This document shows positions 1 through 9,200 of a DNA stretch of 23,440 nt, piece by piece; within the stretch, counting starts at the first letter, position 1; each line of letters starts with the position of its first letter. The position numbers and the translations under genes were made by a program. The stretch comes from Kipferlia bialata (Eukaryota; Fornicata), in assembly GCA_003568945.1 (NCBI GenBank), contig BDIP01000257.1:1-23440 (forward strand), written 5' to 3'. The notes beneath the pieces were generated by a model. It ran no database searches, was not told the origin of the DNA, and saw only the letters and a list, made by a program, of their open reading frames with translations.

Positions 1-43
<43 letters not shown>
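1..43. repeat. Poly-G tract at contig left end
   Basis: Forty-three consecutive G residues open the window. A matching tract of 22 G lies at 23406-23427. Similar C/G homopolymers of 12-23 nt occur inside introns (667-689, 6890-6911, 6935-6956, 13323-13334), so the contig probably stops where reads could not cross such a tract. A terminal sequencing artefact is the alternative. Confidence 0.8.
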
Positions 44-44
<1 letters not shown>

Positions 45-610
45 GAAGGAGAGAGGGCAGGGTCACCAGATTAGGACGTCTGAACTATTAGAGCAGATAA
101 TTGATCTATATACAACATATATCATTGTAGTACTGGGAGGAGCCATTGTTGAAAGTGTCTGAAACACAGAAGACACCGACATAAGAGAACAGACAAGGAA
201 CAATAGGCGAGCCATAGTGGCTGCCTACTTACTATAACATAGTAAGTACATTAATTAGTACCTGCCAACAGTGTCGTTGACCTTTAAAGACGAGTGGCTG
301 GTCACTGCGAAGTCACTGTGGCCGCCACAGTGTGGCGATGGAAAAGGGGGCAAAGTAAGAAACATAAGTGAGCAAGTGGCACTGAACACAGTACTCTCTA
401 ATCAAAGACTGTGTTTTGGCTCAAAACTAAAGCAGTCAGAAGGTACCCTGCCGTTGGAAGCCTGGAGGTATGTACATATACCGAACACATGAAACGACGT
501 TTACATTTAGGAGTGATGTGTTCAGTATCATTTGTATCTAGTCTCTGGCAAAACAACTGACTCATGCTTCCCCTCTAACCCATAACCCATATTAGTAGTA
601 TAATATATAC
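44..610. other. Intergenic, no supported gene
   Basis: No convincing coding exon is seen on either strand. One 73-codon open stretch on + starts with GTG and has no recognisable features. A small inverted repeat with 8-bp arms and a 5-nt loop lies at 227-247. The stretch presumably holds the upstream region of the kelch gene that starts at 611, but I see no promoter motif I can name. Confidence 0.5.
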
Positions 611-1988
611 ATGAGTGATAAGACTCCATATTGGTGTATGTAGAGGACGCTGTCTAGAAATACATACCCCCCCCCCCCCCCCCCCCCCCACACCCACATT
701 TCCTCATCCTAGGCTACCTCCCCAGAGGGTCTCCCACTCGGGCACTCATTCCTTAATGGAAAGAGAGACCAATCTCATGCCTGGTTTCATGTGGGACACT
801 ACGGCTCTCCAACTTGCCCCCCACCAGTTTCTGAAGAAGTGTGTCAGTGTTGCTACTAACTGCCTGCTGTGTGAGCTGACGACACACGACTTCAACGAGA
901 CTAATACAGAGAAGGGAAGGCACATTGAGTTTGTTTTCCTCACACGTGCCGATGGTGACAGTCCGCTACACATAGTACGGGATCCTATGCTCAGGCCGCC
1001 CCCTACTCATAGCACACTGTTCGGGTACACCCTCACTAACGTGGATGGGTGTGTGTACGTCTTTGGTGGGACTCATGACCACACTTTACACACCAGCGAC
1101 CTCCACATACTCCACTTAGATACACTGGAGTGGGAGACACTGCGGGACCCCAGCGTTAGAGAGAGAGATACTAGCTTCACAGAGAGGCACACTCCAAGAG
1201 CCCCTGATGCTAATCGCAGCCTGCTGTATAGGGTGAAGAGGAAACTAGGGCTTATCAGACCTGATGGGGACAGTGTGAGCCCCAGTACTAACTACATCCC
1301 CATTATAGACTGCGGGAGTGACACTCCGGGTGTCGGTGTGGTGTGGCCGTCTCCCAGAAGGCAACACCTTGTGGCACCAGGACACCACTCTCTCTCCCTT
1401 CTTGGGGCCATGAATCACACCTTGCCCAAGTGGCATCCCGAGTACTCGCCCACCGTCAAGGGTGACTACACATTCGACACTGAGGACAGAGTATGGGCAC
1501 GGCTGGACAGAAGTACCAGTGGGAGAGATGATGCACTCTATCAGGTGGTATCAGTACCAGATGGACCTCTCTTCTTGTTTAACAGGTCTGGAGTGTCCAC
1601 CTATGCTGGAGATTGCTGCCAACAGGCCCCATTCACACTGGGACGCGATATTTCGGCGGAGGTGAGCATTCTATTAGTGGCATTATTATATATATTTTTC
1701 TGGTGCAACATGCAGCGTATTCTACCAACACTGACCCAGGTCTTCGGCCGCCACCTAGTGTGCCTGGCATCAAAGTGCCACCGTATATATGCTCTGGACA
1801 CAGTATCTGGTGAATGGCACGATTGGGGGGTACTCCCGATAGAGCGAATGCAATTCACCACCCCTGCCCTGTACAAACTAGATGATACCACAGCAATTGT
1901 GGTCTATCCGGTGAAAGAGAGGCGTGAGGAGTCATCGTATGTTACCACCTCTATTGCCCTGCTGGAGATACCTCCCGGTCTGATATAG
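611..1988 (+). CDS. Kelch-repeat protein (gene model with two introns)
   Basis: Proposed exons are 611-633, 713-1661 and 1740-1988, giving about 406 residues. Kelch-type blades are visible as GCVYVFGG followed by HILHLDTLEWETL, and near the C terminus as HLVCLASKCHRIYALDTVSGEWHDW, the usual hydrophobic-GG then Tyr/Trp pattern of beta-propellers, which commonly serve as protein-interaction platforms. The second intron (78 nt, GTGAGC to ACTGACCCAG) is a multiple of three and stop-free, so the reading frame runs through it; removing it restores a continuous blade. The first intron carries a 23-nt C tract, and its donor (GTGTAT) is less certain. If it is wrong, translation could begin at the ATG at 756. 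It resembles the proteins at 18614-19689 and 19993-21051, and the three may be dispersed paralogues. Binding partner and role are unknown. Confidence 0.72.
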
Positions 1989-2389
1989 CCAGAGGACGGA
2001 TCAGTGGCCTAGTGATTTATTGCGTAGAGCACACCGAGTGACTCGACCAGCCTTAAAGGGTTTCTCTGTCACTTACTGGTTCCGACTGTCCACCAGAGTG
2101 AGTCCGGGACTCCAGTCTCAGGTCACCAACTAGAGAAAGGTTCACCACATGTCACATATCATTCAAACAACGGGTGTGACCACATTATTGTGTATCGCCA
2201 GTCAAGAGAGAGATTGAGAAGTAGGAGACGTATTACAGTCTTCAATACAACCAGACACACAGCATAGGCAACACTATCCAGATTAGTCACATGTCGACAA
2301 TTCTAATATATTGTCTGTATAATAGACTCTGTCTATTTTTGGTTCCATAGAGAGAAGTAGTATCGCCGAAAGAAGTGAACTTTCACGTT
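1989..2389. other. Intergenic between convergent genes
   Basis: This 3'-to-3' spacer separates the kelch gene (+) from the large ORF on -. No coding potential was seen. A short palindrome with 6-bp arms (GAGTCC-G-GGACTC) lies at 2100-2112. Confidence 0.5.
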
Positions 2390-2430
2390 GAGTCAAGATA
2401 GTGACTCACTGGGAGTCCCTATCTTGACTC
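2390..2430 (-). repeat. 3'-flanking hairpin, 18-bp stem with one mismatch
   Basis: Arms at 2390-2401 and 2419-2430 are perfect 12-nt inverted repeats. After a single mismatch the stem continues with 2403-2407 against 2413-2417, leaving a 5-nt loop. The element begins 17 nt beyond the stop codon of the minus-strand gene ending at 2448, so it probably lies in that gene's 3' UTR. A role in 3'-end formation or mRNA stability is an inference. A comparable hairpin follows the gene ending at 5448. Confidence 0.75.
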
Positions 2431-2447
2431 CCAGACTGGGGAGTCTC

Positions 2448-4220
2448 TCACATGGCCACTCTGGCACTCTCTGACCCCAGTGCCACCCTGTCCAGAGAGG
2501 CACCCAGAGGCACCGAGTGGTTCTCTGACACCCTCAGCGTGTACTGCTGTGTGGCACTGTCAAACACTACAGCCATGGCAACAGGTGTTCCAATCAGAAG
2601 AGGGGTGGCGTCACTGGCCTCCACCCAGGCCTCGTCCGCTTCCACCCTGTACTCGATGACAGCCAGTACATTGACAAGTACCTTGAAGCGCACCATGGGT
2701 ACTGAGTCTACAGTGGCCACTGTAGGATAGACGTCAGGGTCTGTTGAGAGGCACACTGCGCCAAAGAGCTGGGTCTCCCCACTGGGTACAGTAGGCTGCA
2801 CTGATGAAGGAAGGCAGGAGTACATGGTCCTGATATCACTCAGGTACTGATTGGAGAGCCTCACGGTGACACTGGGGTTGCGGATGTCGTCGTGGAAGAT
2901 GTACTCAACAGGTAGCATGTACTGGGGGCCAGGCACTCCGAGCTTCTCAGCCAGACCGTTCAGACCCGCTGTGAATCCAGGCTGGTTGATATGATCGTTG
3001 GTCAGCACCACCTCCCTGCCCTCACAGCTGAGGAACACTCTGTTGAGGTTCCTGGCCAATGGCCTTCTGCGCCTGGTTCTCTTGATCTTGATGACCTTGT
3101 CACCGTAGGCAAAGGCCCCCTCCCCCACCGACCTCCTGCTAATCCTAGAGCACCCCACCAGCACCAGACCAACACCCCCAATGGCAAGGCTGGGACCAAG
3201 GAAGGCCAGCTGCCCAGCGCCAAAGGACAGAGTCGCAGTGCAACCAGTACCAGTGAGGACAGCACCCGTGTCGAACACTAGGTTCCTGAAGGACTTGTCG
3301 GCTCTGCTGTTGAAGCGACCTGCTACCTCATGACCCCAGTTGGGGGAGCGGCGGTTGAGGTCCTCCACTATGCGACGTGCACCTGTGGGAGGAACGGTGA
3401 TAGGGGATATCACAGGAGGATGGGCGGCAAAGGAAGACACGTCGAGCACCTGGGGTCCGGTGCCCTCGGACTCGTAGGTGAAGGGGGCAGGGTACTCACC
3501 GACCACAGCTGCCAGTCCCTCTATGGAAGAGGGTACACTCGAGAACCCCCCGACTGATGCCTGGTAGAGAGTGTCCATCCGTGTCTGTATAGCCACCTGG
3601 TCCAGAGGTCCAGGCCTCTCCATCAGATGTGTCAGATCGTCTATGAGGGCCGTGGTTGTCTCCCCACCGACAGCCACACTAGGGGTGCCTAGGAAGAGAG
3701 CATAGGCACCAGCACCAACACCCACAGGGGCTGTGACCGGGTTCGAGTAGGCGACAACTGCACCGATGAGAGCGAGGCCATATGCTGCTCTCCTGTGGTT
3801 GAGGCTCCACTTGTGCTCAAGGGCGAAGGTGCCGTCTGCGTTGGCGATGGCTGTCAACTCGTAGTCCACACAGAAGCACGATGCGGTGTTGATGGCGTAC
3901 TGCTTGTACCAGGGGAGAGAGGCAGTGACGTTGATAGAGACAGGGCCGGTGGTGTCCGTGGGGATGTACTCCTCGAGAGAGGGTACCACAGAGGTCTGAG
4001 TGACATAGGCCCTGTTGGTGTCACTGTCGTACCCAGCTGCTGTACCAATGCACCCATCAGGTGTATATATACCAACCTCCACGCCGTGCCCCACCTTGTA
4101 GTAGACGTCTCCCAGCATACAGTTGCTGGATGTGGTGACTGTGCCATCGGTGTCACCCGACAGTGTCTGGTTGTACAGACCCTGGGAGAGAGACAGGTTC
4201 CAGTGCAGCGGGGATGTCAT
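2448..4220 (-). CDS. Unrecognised intronless protein with two hydrophobic segments
   Basis: This is a continuous 590-codon frame from the first ATG (4220); the frame is open 30 codons further upstream but only from a TTG. I recognise no family. Visible features are an N-terminal region of about 145 residues rich in Thr, Ser, Gly and Tyr, with a CFC motif; a hydrophobic Gly/Ala/Val-rich stretch at roughly 146-186; a soluble middle section; a second hydrophobic Gly-rich stretch at about 316-356; then a very basic patch (KIKRTRRRRPLAR, near 376-390) and a C-terminal region with beta-strand-like composition. A membrane protein with two hairpin or paired membrane segments and a basic cytosolic tail is the simplest reading. 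It lacks introns, unlike the long genes around it. It is divergent from the RING-MORN gene across a 264-bp spacer. No virus or transposon hallmark was recognised. Confidence 0.7.
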   Translation of the reverse strand: MTSPLHWNLSLSQGLYNQTLSGDTDGTVTTSSNCMLGDVYYKVGHGVEVGIYTPDGCIGTAAGYDSDTNRAYVTQTSVVPSLEEYIPTDTTGPVSINVTASLPWYKQYAINTASCFCVDYELTAIANADGTFALEHKWSLNHRRAAYGLALIGAVVAYSNPVTAPVGVGAGAYALFLGTPSVAVGGETTTALIDDLTHLMERPGPLDQVAIQTRMDTLYQASVGGFSSVPSSIEGLAAVVGEYPAPFTYESEGTGPQVLDVSSFAAHPPVISPITVPPTGARRIVEDLNRRSPNWGHEVAGRFNSRADKSFRNLVFDTGAVLTGTGCTATLSFGAGQLAFLGPSLAIGGVGLVLVGCSRISRRSVGEGAFAYGDKVIKIKRTRRRRPLARNLNRVFLSCEGREVVLTNDHINQPGFTAGLNGLAEKLGVPGPQYMLPVEYIFHDDIRNPSVTVRLSNQYLSDIRTMYSCLPSSVQPTVPSGETQLFGAVCLSTDPDVYPTVATVDSVPMVRFKVLVNVLAVIEYRVEADEAWVEASDATPLLIGTPVAMAVVFDSATQQYTLRVSENHSVPLGASLDRVALGSESARVAM

Positions 4221-4484
4221 TACCGTGTGGGTAGAGAAGAGTTCGGGCCAAAGTTGACATCGTGTGAATACACGATATTTGAAGGCCTCAAAGTGGATGC
4301 CATCAAACAATGTAACTCAAGACTGTAACCACTATCCCCGAGGACTGGAGATCTGTTGTCAACTGCAGACCCAAGAGTGGCAAGGGTACTTCCAAAAAGT
4401 AGTTGGTGTCAGTGCATGTCTACCCCTTCTTCCTCTATCCACACCTGCCAAGGGTCCCATTCTAATAACAAACTGAAGCACAGC
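4221..4484. promoter_or_regulatory. Divergent promoter spacer
   Basis: These 264 bp separate the start of the 590-residue gene (-) from the start of the RING-MORN gene (+), so both promoters presumably lie here. I cannot identify a TATA-like or initiator element with confidence. Confidence 0.4.
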
Positions 4485-5448
4485 ATGTACTTTGAATGTT
4501 CCATCTGTGGAGAAGGTGAGTGAGCAGTGCAATTATGGAGTCATTACTGAGGTGGAATATGCTATAGAAGTTCTGCTCTGGTTGATAGTATTAGTGAATA
4601 TCTCTCTACCACTACCACTGCAGTCACGTGTCCATATCTGCTGTGGTCCTATCTGCCGTACGGCCCCTATCTCTACATGCTCATTTGTGGCACACTAGAT
4701 GTATTTCCTCTCTGCATTTTTGACACATCTACACTCAAATCCCAGTGGATCCTAGCCTCCCAGCCGTGGTCACCCCCTGTGGCCACCTGTTCCACGAGGC
4801 ATGTCTCACCCAGTGGCTCCACACAGATGTGCCTCACTACACCCGCACGCAGGCCGAGTGTCCCATGTGCAGGAGTACGTGCACCCTCACACAGTGCATC
4901 AAGATCATGGGGCAGGTAAGTGGTAGTATCCGAGATAACAGATAGCATGTATTCCTATCTCTAGCACAATGAGGTACCAACACCTATCCCAGGGAGGTTT
5001 TGATGGGGCAGCTCTGCCTATTGGGTATGGACTAGGAATGGGCGGAAGTTATGAGGACTCTTATAGTGAGACAACGTCAGAAGAGGGAGACTCGACAGGT
5101 ATTCGCACCATCAGATATCCATCAGGCACCGTGTATGTTGGCGAAACAACACGATACGGCACAAAGCACGGCCAGGGAACACACAGATATCCCAATGGCA
5201 CTGTTTATACTGGTGAGTGGAGGGATGGGTCTAGGCACGGCCATGGCTTAATGGCACACGCCGATGGTTCATCCTATGCTGGAGAGTGGAGAGACCACCA
5301 GTGGGACGGCCAGGGCACATACACATACCCCGATGGCGGTACATACTCTGGCGGGTGGAAAGAGGGAAAGGAACACGGCTATGGCCGACGCACCCATGCC
5401 GATGGCTCTGTCGAAGAAGGAGAGTGGAGACACGGACACTTGGAGTAA
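4485..5448 (+). CDS. RING finger-MORN repeat fusion protein
   Basis: Exons 4485-4515, 4746-4915 and 4993-5448 join in consistent phase to give 218 residues. Residues 1-60 form a RING-H2 pattern: the first Cys pair (ECSIC) is encoded by exon 1, then TPCGHLFHEAC and ECPMC by exon 2. Exon 3 encodes an acidic linker and about five MORN repeats (YPSGTVYVGE, YPNGTVYTGEW, HADGSSYAGEW, YPDGGTYSGGW, HADGSVEEGEW). RING domains typically recruit E2 ubiquitin-conjugating enzymes, and MORN repeats bind membranes, lipids or cytoskeletal partners. The inferred role is a membrane- or cytoskeleton-targeted ubiquitin ligase. The introns are 230 nt (GTGAGT donor) and 77 nt (GTAAGT donor). An in-frame ATG at 4969 could start a MORN-only product, and an acceptor at 4964 would instead end the RING protein after 13 more codons, so alternative products are possible. 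A hairpin follows the stop at 5488-5520. Confidence 0.78.
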
Positions 5449-5487
5449 TACTCCCTACAGACGTTTTGGTAGGGCGGGGATACTCTA

Positions 5488-5520
5488 AGAGGATCCCTCT
5501 TCAATAGAGAGGGATCCTCT
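5488..5520 (+). repeat. 3'-flanking hairpin, perfect 13-bp stem
   Basis: Arms 5488-5500 and 5508-5520 are perfect inverted repeats (AGAGGATCCCTCT and its complement) around a 7-nt loop, 39 nt after the RING-MORN stop. The position matches a 3' UTR element. Compare the hairpin at 2390-2430. Confidence 0.75.
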
Positions 5521-6273
5521 AGGAACATGCCATATGAGATAGTTCTAACGTTTGACCTATAAATAGGCTATGAATATATGTCTAGGCTCAGGGTACTAGA
5601 GTAAGTACACACGGGATAACAGAGCGCATCAGCGTTGGGCTTTGTTATTCACATACTACTCTTATGTAGTATACCACGATACCATGGCAAAACACGAGGC
5701 AATACCCAAAAGAAATATGGCCATTGTAGGTTGCATTGTACCTAACAATGCATCATCAATATCACAGGACATGACACGGATGCAGGGAGGGGCAAGCAAC
5801 CATTGTGTATCGCATACTCAGTATGCCATACTGTTTACCACCACACCCACTGACTCAGTGACGAGCCTCGGCACTGACGAGACTATTTGAGAATACCTTT
5901 TACCATCACCCAAAATAGGCCCATATGTCTCTGGATTCATAACTACATCACTTGCCTTCCTCTCTATCTTCTGTTCTGAGGTATCACATACAAGACTTCC
6001 ATGGATGTCAGAATGATCACTTAACATGGCTTTCAAGACTGTGTGAATACATTATCAGTTCTGATGTACCTGCTACTTAGCCGACTGGAGGAGGACAGGG
6101 TTTCCTGGACCACTGTAGAGTGTAGAAGAATTCGTAATGTAAATCACGAATTTCCGTCTATTGACAACAACCCCTTCGCAAAAAATCAAGTAAGATCAAG
6201 AAATCTTGGCTATTGGGGGTCTAGGTAACTCATCTCCCCTCACTACAGCAATGACAAGTCAACATGACATGTC
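5521..6273. other. Gene-poor spacer
   Basis: About 750 bp are without a supported gene. Small inverted repeats are present: ATACTAC/GTAGTAT near 5650-5670, and CAGTATG-C-CATACTG at 5819-5833. Open stretches on both strands start with non-ATG codons and look non-coding. The promoter of the cyclase gene should be in its right part. Confidence 0.5.
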
Positions 6274-9200
6274 ATGTCAGGGAGCAATGCCACGGTGTGG
6301 CTCCGTTCCGTCTCTTCACCCTCTGTGATGCCGGCCATTGCTGATAAGGCCTTCGGTAAGGCCCGTGAATTGGCGGCTGGCGTGACGTTTGCAATTGCAG
6401 TGGCCCTTGCTGGAGACGGCGCCATCCCCCTCAACCGTTCTGTGATACCATTCGCTGTCAGGGTGTCCAAGGCCATGGCGGATGCCGGCCTGCCTGCCCC
6501 TGTGAAGGGCCTGGCCAAGAAGATCCACGCCTGTCTGCAGGGCAAGGCGGAGATGGTGGATGCGGTGTTTGATGTGATTGAGAGGAAGACGAGGAGGAGG
6601 GTGGATGGCGCGCTGGCCAGGGCCCAGCTGGAGGAGATCCTTAGGCCCCACATGTCAGAGATATCAGAGGTATGGCAAGTGGCACAGTGTGTATGGCTGG
6701 GCTTAGAGATAGAGGGGGAGCTGGATATAGAGCTGCATACCTGTGTGTATACTCATGTCACCCTCATCAGTATCCGGTACAGTGTCTCTCTCTATGTATC
6801 TCAACCCTGCAACTTCATGGTGAGCTGATATCCTATATGTTACTCTCTCACTCTTGAGTTACACTGTGGATATGCGTATCCCCTCTCATCCCCCCCCCCC
6901 CCCCCCCCCCCTCGCTCTTTCTTTTTTTCTTCCTCCCCCCCCCCCCCCCCCCCCCCTCTTTCCTCTCACTCCAGCGCCCTTCTCGCTGCCATCCGGGTGC
7001 TCTACTGTGCACTTCCAAAGGGAACTAGGTGAGATACAGGCAGTATATACCTCCCAACCCTATTCACACCCAAGTAGTATGTGGTGATCATGAGTATGTC
7101 TCAGGTATCAGCTGATGTCATTTATACTAACCCCCAGGCAGTATGTGGTGACCTCTGCCGGTGACCCCCTGTCCACACACACTGTAGAGGCCACTGGGCT
7201 GTTGGCCAGTGCTGCTGTGACACCTGTGCCCTCGGTGTCACATATGGGTGTCACACCTAGTACCAGCACACCTGCACCAGGTCATATATATGTTCATTAC
7301 CTGGTAGTATAGATTCTTCGTCATTCCCAGTTGCAGTCTGCTAGTACCATGTCTGTTTCCCACCCCAGGCACCACCCTGATTGACCTGATATATATCACT
7401 GACCGGAAACATATACCGATAGTATTTATTATTTGCCATTCCCGGTTCTATTCTCTTCCGTTTTCTCACCCCAGGCACCACCCTGATTGACCTCTCCCAT
7501 GACCTGGCTGTCGTGGCCTTTGTGTCTGTATCATGCAGAGACGGGGCATCGGAGGCAGCATACATTAGGGTGGGGATATCCATTACACTAACACTATACT
7601 AGTATTGCCCATATTACTGTACTATTGTTGTATTGTCCTGTCCTGTTATTTGGCCTTGTCCCGTATCTCTGACCCCAGGACCTGGCCCAGCTGATGAATG
7701 CCTTTGATGCCGCCCTGACCATGGCCAATGGCACACTCGAGAAGATAAAGGGGACTCAGGTATGGGGAGTAACGATATGATCAATAATGTGGTAATCATT
7801 ATTGACAATGTGTATGGTACAGATTCAAGAATCATCCTACAGTTGGATCAGCATTATACTACATAGTGCTATATCTCTAACACTCAGGAGAGCATCATCC
7901 TCAAGTACCCGTACAGCGGGGAGACCCAGGCCCAGGCAGCCTGTCGCTATGTTGTCTGCTCATGTCTGCATGCCCAGTTCAGTGTGAGGGGGCTCAGAGG
8001 GTTCGGCATACCCCTCGACACAATAGCAGGTATATGTGTATATTAATATATATTAATATTTATATATATATATATACATATATAAATATATTTATATGTA
8101 TATAATTCAGTTGACACACTTTTCAGCTGTACAGTAGTAAGTATACGCTTTGTGGTGTTATATGTGATGTTATACTTGTCGTCTCTCCTCTACCCTGACC
8201 CCTCAGGTGCGTGTCGGTGTGTACTGTGGGCTTGTATACATATCCCCATAATCTGCATCTTGTAAGTATAGCCGACGTTCTGTTCCATTGGTTCTCTTTC
8301 TGACCATTAGGTGTGCGTGTTGGTGTGTGCTGTGGCCCTGTCACAGGGGGTGTCCTGGGGTCTAAGGAGCTCATGTATGACGTGTTTGGAGACACAGTCA
8401 ACACAGCCGCTAGGTATATATCATATGTATGTCTCTGTACAATGTACTATATCTTAAACCCTCATTCTGTCTGTGGTTGTGGTCGTATACTTGAAGGTTA
8501 CTAACCCCCAGGCTGATGCAGAATGCAAGCCATCTATACATTTGTGTTATTTTACCGCTACTACATATATTAGTGTTGTTATAACACTGCGCATACCCTG
8601 TCCTACCCCCAGGCTGATGCAGAATCTATATTGTATTGTATATATATATATATGTATGTATGATTATATATATATTTTGTATTTACTATGTAATTCTATT
8701 CTTACCCCCAGGCTGATGCAGAATGCGGGTGTGTGGGACTGCCTTGTGACTGAGACTGTGGCACAGGGGGCAATTACAGAGGGAGAGTACAAGCACCCGG
8801 CATTTGCTCCACACAGCTTGGAGGTGAGATTGTTTCTGCATACCTTCATGACTTATTGGCATTAAGTATTATAACTACTCTAATAGTATAATTCTCGTGA
8901 TCTTACCCCCAGCTAGTACAGTCCGACCCCTTCAGTGTTGCACTCAAGGGCAAGGGGGACTTCCCTGTACGGAGGATGTGTCTCAACAGGCACTCCCTGC
9001 AGATGGTAGAGACACATAGCACTAGCTACCTGATGGAGTTTGTGGGGGACGGGTCCCTCACACAACGGTGGGCAGACAAGGTGTGTAGTGACTACTGTTG
9101 ATTCTATATATGGAACTCAGTTAGTGTGAATGCTCACTCTCAGCTCCTCGACAGTTCGATGGACCTTGGTTCAGTTACGGGATCCACTCCCTTGGAGATA

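Noticed and set aside
271-492. 73-codon open frame on +
   Set aside because: Starts with GTG, has no domain or splice context, and lies in a spacer.
2452-4328. Several + strand open frames opposite the 590-residue gene
   Set aside because: They are antisense shadows of the long minus-strand frame with no features of their own.
5642-5890. 82-codon open frame on +
   Set aside because: Non-ATG start, AT-rich with ordinary spacer composition, no recognisable motif.
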